From Thauera butanivorans NBRC 103042 (GTDB lineage: Bacteria > Pseudomonadota > Gammaproteobacteria > Burkholderiales > Rhodocyclaceae), in the NCBI RefSeq assembly GCF_001591165.1, contig NZ_BCUG01000002.1:154574-218573 (forward strand): a stretch of 64,000 nt of DNA, read 5' to 3'. Shown in pieces: positions 34,242 through 44,428 of this stretch. Below the pieces are notes generated by a model. It had not been told where the DNA came from. It saw only the letters and a program-made list of their open reading frames with translations, and made no database searches. Position 1 is the stretch's first letter. Every line of letters begins with the position of its first letter. The position numbers and the translations under genes were made by a program.

Positions 34242-35495
34242 TCAGCGGTCGATCTCGCCGAACACGACATCCATCGTACCGATGATGGCGACGACGTCCG
34301 CGATCATGTGTCCACGGGCGATGTCATCCATCGCGGCGAGGTGCGCGAAGCCCGGCGCCCGCAGCTTGAGGCGGTACGGCTTGTTCGCGCCGTCCGAGAC
34401 CGCATACACGCCGAACTCGCCCTTCGGGTGCTCGACCGCGGCATAGACCTCGCCCTTGGGCACATGGATGCCCTCGGTGAAAAGCTTGAAGTGGTGGATC
34501 AGCTCTTCCATGTTGGACTTCATGTCCTCGCGCGAAGGCGGTGCCACCTTGTGGTTGTCCGTGATGACCGGACCGGGATTCTTGCGCAGCCAGTCCACGC
34601 ACTGCTTGACGATGCGATTCGATTGGCGCATTTCCTCCATGCGGCACAGATAGCGATCGTAGCAGTCGCCGTTCTTGCCGATGGGCACGTCGAAATCCAT
34701 GCGGTCATAGACTTCATAGGGCTGCTTCTTGCGCAGATCCCATGCGATGCCGGAACCGCGCAGCATCGGACCGGTGAAACCCCAGGCGAGCGCCTGCTCC
34801 GGCGAGACCACGCCGATGCCCACGGTACGCTGCTTCCAGATCCGGTTGTCGGTCAGCAGGGTTTCGTACTCGTCGCAATAAGTCGGGAAGCGGTTGGTGA
34901 AATCCTCGATGAAATCGAGCATCGAGCCATCGCGCGCGGCGTTGAGCTCGCGCACCGTCTTCTCGTTGCGGAACTTGTTGACCTCGTACTTCGGCATCCG
35001 GTCGGGCAGGTCGCGATAGACGCCGCCGGGCCGGTAGTACGCCGCATGCATCCGCGCGCCCGAGACCGCCTCATAGACGTCCATCAGATCTTCGCGTTCG
35101 CGGAAGGTGTAGAGCACCATCGTCATCGCACCGATGTCGAGCGCGTGGGTGCCGATGTTGAGCAGGTGGTTCAGGATGCGCGTGATCTCGTCGAACATCA
35201 CGCGGATGTACTGCGCCCGCTCCGGCACCTCGACGCCGAGCAGGCGTTCGATGGCCATACAGTAGGCGTGCTCGTTGCACATCATCGACACGTAGTCGAG
35301 GCGGTCCATGTACGGCACCGACTGGACCCAGGTGCGCGTTTCGGCAAGCTTCTCGGTACCGCGGTGCAGCAGGCCGATGTGAGGATCGGCGCGCTCGACG
35401 ACTTCGCCGTCGAGTTCGAGCACCAGGCGCAGCACGCCGTGGGCCGACGGGTGCTGCGGGCCGAAGTTGATCGTGTAGTTGCGGATCTCAGCCAT
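34242..35495 (-). CDS. nuoD: NADH-quinone oxidoreductase subunit D
   Basis: This 417-residue 49-kDa-type subunit has the opening [21 protein letters not shown], a [NiFe]-hydrogenase-like fold without metal ligands, and the quinone-site residues in [10 protein letters not shown]. It is separate from nuoC rather than fused as in E. coli. The ATG overlaps nuoC by eight bases. Length is canonical. Confidence 0.97.
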   Translation of the reverse strand: MAEIRNYTINFGPQHPSAHGVLRLVLELDGEVVERADPHIGLLHRGTEKLAETRTWVQSVPYMDRLDYVSMMCNEHAYCMAIERLLGVEVPERAQYIRVMFDEITRILNHLLNIGTHALDIGAMTMVLYTFREREDLMDVYEAVSGARMHAAYYRPGGVYRDLPDRMPKYEVNKFRNEKTVRELNAARDGSMLDFIEDFTNRFPTYCDEYETLLTDNRIWKQRTVGIGVVSPEQALAWGFTGPMLRGSGIAWDLRKKQPYEVYDRMDFDVPIGKNGDCYDRYLCRMEEMRQSNRIVKQCVDWLRKNPGPVITDNHKVAPPSREDMKSNMEELIHHFKLFTEGIHVPKGEVYAAVEHPKGEFGVYAVSDGANKPYRLKLRAPGFAHLAAMDDIARGHMIADVVAIIGTMDVVFGEIDR

Positions 35496-36093
35496 GGCCG
35501 ACGTCCCCGTAGTTCTCTTCGCGCACGATGCGCGGCGTGTTCTCGCGCGGCTCGATGGTGACCGGCTGATAGACGACCCTGCCCTGCTCCGGGTCGTAGC
35601 GCATTTCGACGTAACCCGAAATCGGGAAGTCCTTGCGGAACGGATGTCCGACGAAGCCGTAGTCGGTCAGGATGCGACGCAGATCGGGGTGGCCGGCATA
35701 CATGATGCCGTACAGATCGAAGGACTCGCGCTCGAACCAGTTGGCGCTCGGCCAGACATCCACGACGGAATCCAGCACCGGAAAGGCATCGTCGTCGGCA
35801 AACACCCGCAGACGCAGGCGCCAGTTGTGGCGAACGGAGGTCAGATGCGCGGCCGAAGCGAAGCGCTTGCCCTCCCAGCTCTCATTGCCGTAGGTGGAAT
35901 AGTCGAGACCCGAGATGTCGATCAGTTGCTCGAAATGCAGGTCTTCGTGGTCGCGGAGCGTTCGGGCGACGTTCAGATAATCGGCGGCAGCGACTTCGAT
36001 CGTCACTTCCCCACAGTCGACAACCAGGGACTGCAGTGTTTCACCGAATACATCGCACAGCTTCTGGCTCAGGCGTTCAAGCTTGGCACTCAT
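35488..36093 (-). CDS. nuoC: NADH-quinone oxidoreductase subunit C
   Basis: This 201-residue 30-kDa-type subunit has the conserved [20 protein letters not shown] and [20 protein letters not shown] motifs near the C-terminus. It binds NuoD in the connecting part of the complex. The ATG at 36093 ([12 protein letters not shown]) is 14 bp after the nuoB stop; longer upstream reading belongs to nuoB in another frame. Confidence 0.97.
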   Translation of the reverse strand: MSAKLERLSQKLCDVFGETLQSLVVDCGEVTIEVAAADYLNVARTLRDHEDLHFEQLIDISGLDYSTYGNESWEGKRFASAAHLTSVRHNWRLRLRVFADDDAFPVLDSVVDVWPSANWFERESFDLYGIMYAGHPDLRRILTDYGFVGHPFRKDFPISGYVEMRYDPEQGRVVYQPVTIEPRENTPRIVREENYGDVGHG

Positions 36094-36107
36094 GTCTGGG
36101 GCACCTG

Positions 36108-36584
36108 TCAACGCGCGATCGTGTTCGTGCGCTTGATCTTGTTCTGAAGCTGGAGAATGCCGTAGAGCAAGGCCTCGGCCGTGGGCGGACAGCCCGGCAC
36201 ATAGACATCGACCGGCACGATGCGGTCGCAGCCACGCACGACCGAATAGGAATAGTGGTAGTACCCGCCGCCATTGGCACAGGACCCCATCGAAATGACC
36301 CAGCGCGGCTCGGCCATCTGGTCGTACACCTTGCGCAGCGCCGGCGCCATCTTGTTGCACAAGGTACCGGCCACGATCATAAGATCGGACTGGCGGGGAC
36401 TGGGCCGGAATACCACACCGAAACGGTCCAGGTCATACCGGGCACAGCCGGCATGAATCATCTCGACCGCACAGCAGGCCAGACCGAAAGTCATCGGCCA
36501 CAGCGAGCCGGTGCGCGTCCAGTTGATGACCGCGTCGAGCGAAGTCGTGACGAAACCTTCGCGGAAGACACCCTCAATGCTCAT
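36108..36584 (-). CDS. nuoB: NADH-quinone oxidoreductase subunit B
   Basis: This 158-residue PSST-type subunit holds the terminal cluster N2 next to quinone. The adjacent Cys pair is in [14 protein letters not shown], with the other ligands in [16 protein letters not shown] and [12 protein letters not shown]. Length and order are standard. It lies three bases after nuoA. Confidence 0.97.
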   Translation of the reverse strand: MSIEGVFREGFVTTSLDAVINWTRTGSLWPMTFGLACCAVEMIHAGCARYDLDRFGVVFRPSPRQSDLMIVAGTLCNKMAPALRKVYDQMAEPRWVISMGSCANGGGYYHYSYSVVRGCDRIVPVDVYVPGCPPTAEALLYGILQLQNKIKRTNTIAR

Positions 36585-36587
36585 GCC

Positions 36588-36962
36588 TTACTCCCAGTCG
36601 AGCGCACCGTTCTTCCACTCGACGATGTATCCGATAACCAGAATCGCAAGAAAGACCATCACCGAACCGAACACGAACCAGGCATGCTCGCCGGCAGCGA
36701 TGAACTCCTGGAAAACCGTCGCCCACGGAAACAGGAAGGCGATTTCCAGATCGAACAGAATGAAGAGAATGGCGATCAGATAGTAGCGAACGTCGAACTT
36801 CATGCGGGCGTCCTCGAACGCCTCGAAGCCGCATTCGTACGGGGAGAGCTTTTCACTGTCGGGACGATAGGGAGCAACGATCCGCCCGAGAAGCACAGGG
36901 GCAACACCGAAACCCAGTCCCACGAGCATGAACATCAGAACAGGAAAGTAATTTTCCAGCAT
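36588..36962 (-). CDS. nuoA: NADH-quinone oxidoreductase subunit A
   Basis: This 124-residue, three-helix membrane subunit has the conserved loop [22 protein letters not shown]. The ATG at 36962 ([13 protein letters not shown]) is preferred over a TTG six bases upstream because AGGGGG then sits eight bases away. nuoA is the first gene of the complex I set. A stem-loop (36986-37003) and the tRNA-Leu gene lie directly upstream. Confidence 0.96.
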   Translation of the reverse strand: MLENYFPVLMFMLVGLGFGVAPVLLGRIVAPYRPDSEKLSPYECGFEAFEDARMKFDVRYYLIAILFILFDLEIAFLFPWATVFQEFIAAGEHAWFVFGSVMVFLAILVIGYIVEWKNGALDWE

Positions 36963-36985
36963 GCTCAAAACCCCCTAGCAAATTC

Positions 36986-37003
36986 GACAGCAGGAGCGCT
37001 GTC
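36986..37003. repeat. Stem-loop between tRNA-Leu and nuoA
   Basis: GACAGC-AGGAGC-GCTGTC forms a 6-bp stem in the leader of nuoA. A second hairpin, CGCCCGC-AATA-GCGGGCG, lies at 37033-37050, immediately after the tRNA-Leu 3' end. Neither is followed by a T-run in the nuo direction, so they may be processing or attenuation structures rather than full terminators. Confidence 0.4.
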
Positions 37004-37063
37004 ATTATTGTTTTGGCTGCTCTGCATGGGAACGCCCGCAATAGCGGGCGCTCTCCGTAATCA

Positions 37064-37148
37064 TGGTGCCGACGATGAGACTCGAACTCATACGGCTTTC
37101 GCCACTACCCCCTCAAGATAGCGTGTCTACCAATTTCACCACGTCGGC
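37064..37148 (-). tRNA. tRNA-Leu (anticodon GAG)
   Basis: The 85-nt gene reads GCCGACG at the 5' acceptor arm (37148-37142) and CGTCGGC plus ACCA at the 3' end. The anticodon arm is CTATC-TTGAGGG-GGTAG, giving anticodon GAG, which reads CUC and CUU. The variable arm (TGGCGAAAGCC) is long, as for leucine. It lies between secG and nuoA on the same strand, the place where leuU lies after secG in many proteobacteria. Confidence 0.96.
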
Positions 37149-37213
37149 GCTTTGTTTCAAAGCCAAGCGATTATACGATTTTTTACGCAGCGAGCAAACA
37201 GCCGGATGCGTAT

Positions 37214-37573
37214 TTATTTGGGGATGGCCTGCGCTGCGGAGTCGTCGGCCGGCACCGGCGGCACCGCAGGGACGGCATCCTGCGACGGCGACACCTGCAC
37301 GCCTTCCATGATGCTCGACGGCGCTGCCGGCTTGTCGTTGGCGAGGTAGCTCAGCCCCAGACTGGTCAGGAAGAAGGCCGTCGCCAGCACTGCCGTCGTG
37401 CGGCTGAGGAAGTTCGCCGAGCCGGACGAACCGAACAGGCTGCCCGACGAACCACTGCCGAACGCGGCCCCCATGTCGGCCCCCTTCCCATGCTGCATCA
37501 GGACCAGGCCGATCACGCCGAGGCCGACCAGTACATGGACGGTCAGCACGAGAGAGAAAAGATAGTCACCCAT
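37214..37573 (-). CDS. secG: Protein-export membrane protein SecG
   Basis: This 119-residue subunit of the SecYEG translocon has two membrane helices (about residues 4-25 and 55-75). The Gly/Ser-rich linker GKGADMGAAFGSGSSGSLFG is highly characteristic. The C-terminal tail is Pro/Ala-rich and variable. ATG 37573 is preferred over the GTG one codon upstream because AGGG is then at a suitable distance. It follows tpiA by 30 bp and is followed by tRNA-Leu. Confidence 0.95.
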   Translation of the reverse strand: MGDYLFSLVLTVHVLVGLGVIGLVLMQHGKGADMGAAFGSGSSGSLFGSSGSANFLSRTTAVLATAFFLTSLGLSYLANDKPAAPSSIMEGVQVSPSQDAVPAVPPVPADDSAAQAIPK

Positions 37574-37603
37574 CACAAACCCTAAAAGAACTTCGTTGAA
37601 AAC

Positions 37604-38338
37604 TCAGACCCCTGCCGCCCGGCAGATGGTCATGAAATCATCGGCAACCAGCGACGCGCCGCCGATCAGCCCGCCATCCACGTTCGGCATCGCGAAAAGC
37701 TCTGCCGCATTGTCCGGCTTCACGCTGCCGCCATACAGGATGCGGATGACACCCGCATCGACGCCCTGCCCCGCCAGCCAGCCGCGCATCGCAGCATGGG
37801 CTTCTTCGGCCTGTTCCGCCGTGGCCGAACGCCCGGTGCCGATCGCCCAGACCGGCTCGTAAGCCAGCACCAGCCGGCTCAACCCTTCCTGGCCGAGCAA
37901 ATCGGCCACTGCAGCAAGCTGGCGCGTGATGACGGCCGTCACTTCACCCGCCTCGCGCTCGTCCAGCGTCTCGCCCACACAGACGATCGGCACCAGCCCC
38001 GCCGACAAGGCCGACGAGGCCTTGCGGGCGACGGTCAGATCATCCTCGCCGAACAGCGCCCGCCGCTCGGAATGGCCCACGATCACGTAACGGCAACCGA
38101 AGTCCGTGAGCATCGCCGCGCTGACTTCGCCCGTGTAGGCGCCTGCGGCAAATTCGCTGACGTCCTGCGCCCCCAGTTCGAAGCCCGACGGACGACGCTG
38201 CAACTGGGCAAGATAGGGATAGGGCACACACAGCGCGACATCGACCCCAGGCACCGGCTGAAGCGCCGCAAGCAGCGCTTCGTTGGCAGCGAGGCTGCCG
38301 TTCATCTTCCAGTTGCCTGCGACGAGTTTCTTGATCAT
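37604..38338 (-). CDS. tpiA: Triosephosphate isomerase
   Basis: This 244-residue TIM-barrel enzyme interconverts dihydroxyacetone phosphate and glyceraldehyde-3-phosphate. Catalytic residues are visible: Lys in AGNWKMNG, His in VIVGHSERR and Glu in LAYEPVWAIGTG. The phosphate loop LYGGSVKPDNA is also present. The ATG at 38338 gives MIKKLVAGNWKMN. It leads the tpiA-secG-tRNA-Leu-nuo series and has a good promoter upstream. Confidence 0.97.
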   Translation of the reverse strand: MIKKLVAGNWKMNGSLAANEALLAALQPVPGVDVALCVPYPYLAQLQRRPSGFELGAQDVSEFAAGAYTGEVSAAMLTDFGCRYVIVGHSERRALFGEDDLTVARKASSALSAGLVPIVCVGETLDEREAGEVTAVITRQLAAVADLLGQEGLSRLVLAYEPVWAIGTGRSATAEQAEEAHAAMRGWLAGQGVDAGVIRILYGGSVKPDNAAELFAMPNVDGGLIGGASLVADDFMTICRAAGV

Positions 38339-38375
38339 GGTACCGCCGTTCTGACGCAGAAAGCTAAACCGCAGG

Positions 38376-38404
38376 ATTATAGGACCCAGGCGACCAGCCG
38401 GCAA
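38376..38404 (-). promoter_or_regulatory. Sigma-70-type promoter of tpiA
   Basis: On the minus strand, TTGCCG (38404-38399), a 17-bp spacer and a perfect TATAAT (38381-38376) form a strong promoter. Transcription would begin near 38369, about 30 bases before the tpiA ATG. No comparably good promoter is visible before nuoA, so this may drive secG, tRNA-Leu and nuo as well. Confidence 0.65.
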
Positions 38405-38610
38405 ATCCGCGCGAATGGCCTGCCCTGCGGCACACTTCGCCCGCGCCGTGGCGGCACACCGGCGCGTGTGTCGACGCTATGCTTGGAATCACGCCCACCC
38501 GCCGATGCCTGGTGGCGTGCGGCGTAGCGAATGCCGGACCGCGCCGGACACGAACCAAACCGTGCCAGGTCTGCCGAACGAGAGCCACTCGCCACCGCAG
38601 GAGCACCGCC

Positions 38611-38856
38611 ATGGAAAAGCCAGTGCACGTCTTGAAGGATCTTTTCGCCCAGCTCGGGCTGCCGGACTCGACCGCCGAGATCGAAGCCTTCATTGCCGCT
38701 CATGCGCCGCTTGCCGACGAAGTGAAGCTGCCCGACGCGCCGTTCTGGACCACGGGCCAGGCAGCATTTCTCCAAGAGCAGCTTGCGAACGATGCCGATT
38801 GGGCCGAACTCGTCGACCAGCTCAACGCGGCGCTGCGCAGGAACGATTCCGCATAG
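38611..38856 (+). CDS. DUF2789 family protein
   Basis: This 81-residue protein matches the DUF2789 family: VHVLKDLFAQLGLPDSTAEI, FIAAHAPLADEVKLPDAPFW and TTGQAAFLQEQLANDADWAE. It is soluble and helical and its function is not known. The ATG at 38611 has AGGAG ten bases upstream; a longer upstream reading is Arg-rich and unlike the family. It is divergent from tpiA across 272 bp in which, apart from the tpiA promoter, I see nothing. It is convergent with the pst operon. Confidence 0.85.
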   Translation: MEKPVHVLKDLFAQLGLPDSTAEIEAFIAAHAPLADEVKLPDAPFWTTGQAAFLQEQLANDADWAELVDQLNAALRRNDSA

Positions 38857-38858
38857 GC

Positions 38859-38885
38859 TGTGGCCGGCAGCATATGCCGGCCACA
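38859..38885. terminator. Perfect 11-bp hairpin after the DUF2789 gene
   Basis: TGTGGCCGGCA (38859-38869), loop GCATA and TGCCGGCCACA (38875-38885) form a perfect stem two bases after the stop codon. There is no T-run, so it may be a weak terminator or a transcript-stabilising stem. Another stem, CCCCGAGG with CCTCGGGG, lies at 39004-39029. Confidence 0.5.
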
Positions 38886-39042
38886 TCCGGGCGCAGAAAA
38901 AGGCCCCCACGCCCCACCGCTGCGCGGATCGCAGGAGGGCCAGCTTTACACCGCTGGCCCGTTCCGCCGACACGGAGCAGTGCTCCGCGAAACCCTGCTC
39001 ACCCCCCGAGGGGCGCTTTTGCCTCGGGGCGGCCGGGCATTG

Positions 39043-39064
39043 AAAAAGGGCGGCCCGGCCGCCC
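39043..39064 (-). terminator. Rho-independent terminator of the pst operon
   Basis: On the minus strand, GGGCGGC-CGG-GCCGCCC forms a 7-bp all-GC stem followed by TTTTT. It begins eight bases after the pstB stop and should end the pst transcript. Confidence 0.9.
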
Positions 39065-39072
39065 TCGTCCGT

Positions 39073-39837
39073 TCAGCCGAATCGGCCGGTGATGTAGTCC
39101 TCGGTTTCCTTCTTCTTCGGCTTCACGAACAATTCGTCGGTGACGCCGAACTCGACCATCTCGCCAAGGTACATGTAGGCGGTGTAATCCGAGATCCGCG
39201 CCGCCTGCTGCATGTTGTGCGTGACGATGATGATGGTGAACTCGGCCTTCAGTTCGTCGACCAGTTCCTCGATGCGCGCAGTCGAGATCGGATCGAGCGC
39301 CGAAGTCGGTTCGTCGAGCAGGATGACTTCGGGCTTCACCGCGATGCCGCGGGCGATGCACAGGCGCTGCTGCTGCCCGCCCGACAGGCTCATGCCGCTC
39401 TGGTGGAGCTTGTCCTTGACCTCCTCCCACAGCGCCGCCTTGCGCAGCGCCCATTCCACGCGATCGTCCATGTCTTTCGCCGACAGCCTTTCATGCAGCT
39501 TCACGCCGAAGGCGATGTTGTCGTAAATCGACATCGGAAACGGTGTCGGCTTCTGGAAGACCATGCCGATCTTGGCCCGCAGCACGCTGACGTCGATGTC
39601 CGAGCCCAGCAGGTTGCGGCCGTCGAGCAGCAACTGGCCGTCGGCGCGCTGTTCGGGGTAGAGATCGTACATGCGGTTGATCGTGCGCAGCAGCGTCGAT
39701 TTGCCGCAGCCGGACGGGCCGATGAAGGCAGTGCATTTGTGCCGCGCCATCTTGAAGTTGATGTTCTTCAGCGCATGGAACTTGCCGTAGTAGAAGTTGA
39801 AGTCCTTGAACTCGATTTGTGCGTCGTTGATCTGCAT
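39073..39837 (-). CDS. pstB: Phosphate ABC transporter ATP-binding protein
   Basis: This 254-residue ATPase powers high-affinity phosphate import. Walker A is [12 protein letters not shown] near residue 40, the ABC signature is [10 protein letters not shown], and Walker B is [13 protein letters not shown]. The ATG at 39837 ([17 protein letters not shown]) has GGAGAAG nearby. It is the last gene of the operon; phoU, which often follows, is absent, and a strong terminator comes directly after. Confidence 0.96.
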   Translation of the reverse strand: MQINDAQIEFKDFNFYYGKFHALKNINFKMARHKCTAFIGPSGCGKSTLLRTINRMYDLYPEQRADGQLLLDGRNLLGSDIDVSVLRAKIGMVFQKPTPFPMSIYDNIAFGVKLHERLSAKDMDDRVEWALRKAALWEEVKDKLHQSGMSLSGGQQQRLCIARGIAVKPEVILLDEPTSALDPISTARIEELVDELKAEFTIIIVTHNMQQAARISDYTAYMYLGEMVEFGVTDELFVKPKKKETEDYITGRFG

Positions 39838-39904
39838 ATGTTCTTCTCCAGTCGCGGGCCGGCTGTCGGCCCCGGATTGCTGGCAACGGATCCTTGCTTG
39901 ATCC

Positions 39905-40756
39905 TCAGTTGATCTTCTCGGCCCGCAGGAAGACGCGGGCAATGATGTTGAGTACCAGGACACCCATGGTGATCAGGAAGACGCCCGCCCAGGCCAGCTC
40001 CTGCCAGTTGGTGAAGGGACTCATGGCGAACTTGAAGATGGTCACCGGCAGGTTGGCCATCGGTTCGTTGAGGTTCAACGACCAGAACTGGTTGGACAGC
40101 GCGGTGAAGAGCAGCGGCGCCGTTTCACCCGCGATCCGCGCCACCGCCAGCAGCACGCCGGTCAGCACGCCGGCGCGGGCCGCCCGCAGCGTGACCTTGG
40201 AGATCACCACGCTCTTCGGCGCGCCCAATGCAAAAGCGGCTTCGCGCAAGGTGTTGGGGATCAGCTGCAGCATGTTCTCGGTCGTGCGCACGACGACCGG
40301 CAGCACGATCAGCGCCAGCGCGATCACCCCCGACCAGGCCGAGAACTTGCCCGTCTGCGCCACCACCACCGCATAGACGAACAGACCGATGACGATCGAC
40401 GGCGCCGACAGCAGCAGGTCGTTGATGAAGCGGGTGGTCTTGCCCAGCCAGTGGTGCTGGCCATATTCGGCCAGATACACGCCGGTCAGGATGCCGATCG
40501 GCGTTCCGAGCAGGGTCGCCAGCGTCACCAGGATCAGGCTGCCCATGATGGCATTGAGCAAGCCGCCGCTGTCCGCGCCCGGGGGCGGCGTCATCTCGGT
40601 GAACAGGGCGACCGACAGGCCGGACAGCCCCAGATCGAACACCGTCCACAATATCCACGCCAGCCAGAACAGGCCGAAGGCCATTGCCGACAGGGACAGG
40701 GTCAGGGCGACCTTGTTGGTGAGTTTGCGTCTTGCAAGCAGATTCATGTCGGTCAC
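39905..40756 (-). CDS. pstA: Phosphate ABC transporter permease PstA
   Basis: This 283-residue inner-membrane permease has about six helices. The cytoplasmic EAA-type loop, which docks PstB, is seen in [19 protein letters not shown]. It pairs with PstC. A GTG at 40756, five bases after the pstC stop, gives the reading shown. An ATG three codons later (40747) is equally acceptable. pstB follows after 67 bp. Confidence 0.95.
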   Translation of the reverse strand: MTDMNLLARRKLTNKVALTLSLSAMAFGLFWLAWILWTVFDLGLSGLSVALFTEMTPPPGADSGGLLNAIMGSLILVTLATLLGTPIGILTGVYLAEYGQHHWLGKTTRFINDLLLSAPSIVIGLFVYAVVVAQTGKFSAWSGVIALALIVLPVVVRTTENMLQLIPNTLREAAFALGAPKSVVISKVTLRAARAGVLTGVLLAVARIAGETAPLLFTALSNQFWSLNLNEPMANLPVTIFKFAMSPFTNWQELAWAGVFLITMGVLVLNIIARVFLRAEKIN

Positions 40757-40760
40757 TCGC

Positions 40761-41723
40761 TCAGCTCTTGGCGCCTTCGCCCTTGGCGAGTCGCATCAGC
40801 AGCAGTTTGGAAACGATCAGCACGACCAGCGTGATCGCAAACAGGATCAGGCCGAGTTCCATCAGCGCAGCGGTATGCAGGCCCGGATCGGCTTCGGCGA
40901 ACTCGTTCGCCAGCGCCGAGGTAATGCTGTTGCCGGGCTCGAACAGCGATGCGGAATTGAGGAAGTTGGTGTTGCCGATGACGAAGGTCACCGCCATCGT
41001 CTCGCCCAGCGCACGGCCGAGACCCAGCATCACGCCGCCGATCACGCCGGTCTTGGTGTAGGGCAGCACCACGCCCCACATCACTTCCCAGGTCGTGCAG
41101 CCGACGCCGTAGGCCGACTCCTTCAGCATCGGCGGCGTCACCTCGAACACGTCGCGCATGACCGAAGCGATGTAGGGGATGATCATGATCGCCAGGATGA
41201 TGCCTGCACAGAGCAGGCCGATGCCCAGCGGCGCACCGGCAAAGAGCTTGCCGATGATCGGCACCTGTCCGATCGACGACTGCAGGCCGGGCTGAACGTA
41301 CTGCGCGAAGATGGGGGCAAAGATCAGCAGGCCCCACATGCCATAGACGATGCTGGGAATGGCCGCGAGCAGCTCGATCGCGGTACCGAGCGGCCGGCGC
41401 AGCCAGGCAGGCGAAAGCTCGGTCAGGAACAGCGCGATGCCGAAGCTGACCGGCACTGCGATCAGCAAGGCGATCGCCGACGTGACCAGCGTGCCGTAGA
41501 TCGGAATCAGCGCGCCGAAATCCTCCATCGGCGGATTCCAGGCATCGGAGAACAGGAAACCGATGCCGAAAGCCTGGATGCTCGGCCAGGATGCATAGAT
41601 GAGCGCGACGACGATGCCCGCCAGCAGGATCAGCGTCAGCCAGGCGAAAGCCTTCGCCATGCCGCTGAACACCTTGTCGCCGGCTCTTCTCGACGCCGAC
41701 GACTTGAACTCGGTCGTTCGCAT
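40761..41723 (-). CDS. pstC: Phosphate ABC transporter permease PstC
   Basis: This 320-residue permease has six predicted helices and the EAA-type loop [20 protein letters not shown]. Two starts compete. I chose ATG 41723 ([15 protein letters not shown]). The ATG at 41822 would add 33 low-complexity residues and would translate across two strong hairpins in the pstS-pstC gap, which look non-coding. The shorter form begins shortly before the first membrane helix, as in relatives. Confidence 0.93.
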   Translation of the reverse strand: MRTTEFKSSASRRAGDKVFSGMAKAFAWLTLILLAGIVVALIYASWPSIQAFGIGFLFSDAWNPPMEDFGALIPIYGTLVTSAIALLIAVPVSFGIALFLTELSPAWLRRPLGTAIELLAAIPSIVYGMWGLLIFAPIFAQYVQPGLQSSIGQVPIIGKLFAGAPLGIGLLCAGIILAIMIIPYIASVMRDVFEVTPPMLKESAYGVGCTTWEVMWGVVLPYTKTGVIGGVMLGLGRALGETMAVTFVIGNTNFLNSASLFEPGNSITSALANEFAEADPGLHTAALMELGLILFAITLVVLIVSKLLLMRLAKGEGAKS

Positions 41724-41738
41724 TGAAACACCCGGAAG

Positions 41739-41797
41739 GGCGGCGGCCTGGGAGCCGCCTCCCGCAGTGACTGAAGCACCAAAGGCCCCATGGGCCT
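41739..41797 (-). promoter_or_regulatory. Two stem-loops between pstS and pstC
   Basis: GGCGGC (41739-41744) pairs with GCCGCC (41754-41759), and AGGCCC (41783-41788) pairs with GGGCCT (41792-41797). Such structures after a binding-protein gene often stabilise the upstream mRNA or reduce read-through, so that PstS is made in excess over the permease. Here this function is inferred. Confidence 0.5.
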
Positions 41798-41837
41798 CCG
41801 GCTGTTGGCTACGTTGGGCCATGGGGTGGAGTCCCGC

Positions 41838-42881
41838 TTACTTCGCGTACGGGATCGGCGCGCCGGCAGCGTCCTTCATCTCGCCCCAGGAGGCGCGAAT
41901 CAGGTCGACGGTGGCCTTCGGCATCGGAATGTACTCGAGCTCGAGCGCCATGTCGCCGCCGTTGGCATAGGCCCAGTCGAAGAACTTCAAAACTTCAGCG
42001 GCCTGTGCCGGCTTGCCCTGCACCTTGTGCATCAGGATGAAGGTCGCGCTGGTGATCGGCCAGGACTTGGGGCCAGGCTGGTTGGTCAGGATCTCGTAGA
42101 AGGCCGACTTGGACCAGTCGGCGCCTTCGGCTGCTGCAGCGAAGCTTTCGTTGCTCGGCTCGACGAACTGGCCGTCCTTGTTCTGCAGGATGGCATGCGC
42201 CAGCTTGTTCTGCTTCGCGTAGGCGTATTCGACATAGCCGATCGACCCCGGCAGGCGCTGCACGAAGGCCGACACGCCTTCGTTGCCCTTGCCGCCCAGG
42301 CCCACCGGCCACTGCACCGCAGTACCCTCGCCGATCGCGTCCTTCCACTCGGCGGAAACCTTGGACAGGTAGTTGGTGAACACGAAGGTCGTGCCGGAGC
42401 CGTCGGCGCGGCGCACCACACCGATGTCCTGATCCGGCAAGGCAAGGCCCGGATTCAAGGCGACCAGCGCCGGATCGTTCCATTTGTTGATCTTGCCCTG
42501 ATAGATCTGGGCCAGGACTTCGCCGGTCAGCTTCATGTCGCCCGGCTTGATGCCCTGCAGGTTCACCACCGGCACGACCGCGCCGATCACCGTGGGAAAC
42601 TGCTGCAGCCCGCCCTCGGCCAGCTTCTCCGGCGTCAGCGGCATGTCGGAGGCACCGAAATCGACCGTCTTCGCGGTGATCTGGCGAATGCCGCCGCCGG
42701 AGCCGATCGATTGGTAATTCACACGGTTGCCCGAAGCCTTCTGGTAGGCGTCGGCCCACTTGGCGTAGATCGGCGCGGGAAAGGACGCGCCCGCCCCAGT
42801 GATGTCGGCCGCCTGCGCATTGAAGGCAAGCAGGATGGCGGAAGAAGCGGCAAGGGCAAACTTGGTGGAGAAACGCATCAT
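41838..42881 (-). CDS. pstS: Phosphate ABC transporter substrate-binding protein
   Basis: This 347-residue periplasmic protein has a Sec signal ([17 protein letters not shown], cleavage before ADITGAG). The mature start [16 protein letters not shown] is the PstS signature. Phosphate-site residues are seen in [17 protein letters not shown] and [13 protein letters not shown]. It captures phosphate for PstCAB. ATG ATG at the start leaves a one-codon ambiguity. A candidate Pho box lies upstream. Confidence 0.96.
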   Translation of the reverse strand: MMRFSTKFALAASSAILLAFNAQAADITGAGASFPAPIYAKWADAYQKASGNRVNYQSIGSGGGIRQITAKTVDFGASDMPLTPEKLAEGGLQQFPTVIGAVVPVVNLQGIKPGDMKLTGEVLAQIYQGKINKWNDPALVALNPGLALPDQDIGVVRRADGSGTTFVFTNYLSKVSAEWKDAIGEGTAVQWPVGLGGKGNEGVSAFVQRLPGSIGYVEYAYAKQNKLAHAILQNKDGQFVEPSNESFAAAAEGADWSKSAFYEILTNQPGPKSWPITSATFILMHKVQGKPAQAAEVLKFFDWAYANGGDMALELEYIPMPKATVDLIRASWGEMKDAAGAPIPYAK

Positions 42882-42913
42882 CGTTACCTCGGGTTGAAAG
42901 CCAGGCCCCTAAG

Positions 42914-42944
42914 GTAACAACGCATTGTTACAGCCGCGTTTCAT
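42914..42944 (-). promoter_or_regulatory. Candidate Pho box and palindrome before pstS
   Basis: On the minus strand, ATGAAAC (42944-42938), four bases and CTGTAAC (42933-42927) have the 7-4-7 spacing of PhoB direct repeats, although the first half is degenerate. Overlapping it is a perfect palindrome, GTAACAA-CGCA-TTGTTAC (42914-42931). The block lies 33-63 bp before the pstS ATG, where phosphate-starvation control is expected. Confidence 0.4.
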
Positions 42945-42949
42945 GTCAT

Positions 42950-42969
42950 CGGACGGAAAAATCCGTCCG
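42950..42969. terminator. Hairpin between glmM and pstS
   Basis: CGGACGGA (42950-42957), AAAA and TCCGTCCG (42962-42969) form a perfect 8-bp stem 50 bp after the glmM stop. It has no T-run beyond the loop, so it may only partly separate glmM from pst transcription. Confidence 0.45.
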
Positions 42970-43019
42970 GCCATGGCAGCGCAAGGCGGCGGTGCGGCAT
43001 GCCCCGCACCGTTCCGCGA

Positions 43020-44372
43020 TCAGGCGATCGCGTGCTGCACCACATCGGCGATTTCGCGCGCCAGACGTTCGACGAGTTCGCCATCACGTCCTTCGACCAT
43101 CACCCGCAGTAGCGGCTCGGTGCCGGACGGGCGCAGCAGCACACGGCCGCGGTCGCCCAGGGTCGCTTCCGCCCTGGTCTGCGCTGCAGCGATGCCGGTA
43201 TCGGCACGCCAGTCGAAGCCGGTGGGCAGCCGCACGTTGATGAGTTTCTGCGGGTAGAAGACGAGATCGGCACAAGCATCGGCGAGGCTCGTCCCCCGCT
43301 GCTTGAGCGCCGCCAGCACCTGCAGCGCCGACACGATGCCGTCGCCGGTGCTGTGGCGATCGAGGCAGATGATGTGGCCCGAATTCTCGCCGCCCAGCTT
43401 CCAGCCGCGTTCGTGCAGCATCTCGAGCACGTAGCGATCACCCACCTTGGCACGGGCGAACGGCGCACCGAGCCGGCCGATCGCATGCTCGAAGCCCAGA
43501 TTGCTCATCAAGGTGCCGACCACGCCGTCGAGCTTGCCTTCGGCGTGCCGGGCTGCAGCGACCACGTACAGCAGCTTGTCGCCGTCGTAGATCTCGCCGC
43601 GATGATCCACCATGATCAGGCGGTCGGCGTCGCCGTCGAGCGCAATCCCCAGGTCCGCCTTTTGCGCCAGCACTGCCTGGCACAGATGCTCGGGCCGGGT
43701 CGCGCCGACGCCGTCGTTGATGTTCAACCCGTTCGGCTCGACCCCGACCGGCAGGATCTCGGCGCCGAGCTCATGGAACACTTTCGGCGCAATCTGATAG
43801 GCCGCGCCATGGGCGCAGTCGATCGCGATCCGCATGCCGCGCAGATCCAGCTCGTTCGGGAAGGTGCTTTTGCAGAACTCGATGTAGCGCCCGGCAGCAT
43901 CACCGATCCGGCGTGCCCTGCCCAGGCGGGCGGAATCCACCGAGCCCATCGGTTCGTCGAGATGGGCTTCGATTTCGGCTTCGAGCGCGTCGGGCAGCTT
44001 GGTTCCGCCGGCGGAGAAGAACTTGATTCCGTTGTCGTAGAACGGGTTGTGCGAAGCCGAGATCACCACGCCGGCCTGCAGCCGCAGGGCCCGGGTCAGG
44101 TAGGCGACGGCCGGCGTCGGAATCGGCCCCGCCAGCATGACGTCGACGCCCGCCGCGGCAAAGCCTGCTTCGAGCGCTGCTTCGAGCATGTAGCCGGAAA
44201 TCCGCGTGTCCTTGCCGATGAGGACGGCCGGGCGCTCGCCGGCAGGCAGTTTTTCGCGCGCAACCAGCGTCACACCGGCCGCATAACCCAGCTTCATCAC
44301 GAACTCGGGCGTGATCGGCGCCTCGCCGACCTTGCCCCGCACACCATCGGTACCGAAATACTTGCGCCCCAT
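43020..44372 (-). CDS. glmM: Phosphoglucosamine mutase
   Basis: This 450-residue enzyme converts glucosamine-6-phosphate to glucosamine-1-phosphate for peptidoglycan and LPS synthesis. The active-site phosphoserine lies in [13 protein letters not shown] near residue 100. The metal site is DGDADR, and the sugar and phosphate loops are GGENSGHI and [15 protein letters not shown] 44372 is preferred over two start codons just upstream because GGAG is then five bases away. It lies 56 bp after folP. Confidence 0.97.
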   Translation of the reverse strand: MGRKYFGTDGVRGKVGEAPITPEFVMKLGYAAGVTLVAREKLPAGERPAVLIGKDTRISGYMLEAALEAGFAAAGVDVMLAGPIPTPAVAYLTRALRLQAGVVISASHNPFYDNGIKFFSAGGTKLPDALEAEIEAHLDEPMGSVDSARLGRARRIGDAAGRYIEFCKSTFPNELDLRGMRIAIDCAHGAAYQIAPKVFHELGAEILPVGVEPNGLNINDGVGATRPEHLCQAVLAQKADLGIALDGDADRLIMVDHRGEIYDGDKLLYVVAAARHAEGKLDGVVGTLMSNLGFEHAIGRLGAPFARAKVGDRYVLEMLHERGWKLGGENSGHIICLDRHSTGDGIVSALQVLAALKQRGTSLADACADLVFYPQKLINVRLPTGFDWRADTGIAAAQTRAEATLGDRGRVLLRPSGTEPLLRVMVEGRDGELVERLAREIADVVQHAIA

Positions 44373-44428
44373 CATCACTCCGGCTGATTCACAAAGCCCG
44401 GATTATGACACCGGACGCAGGCGATCGC

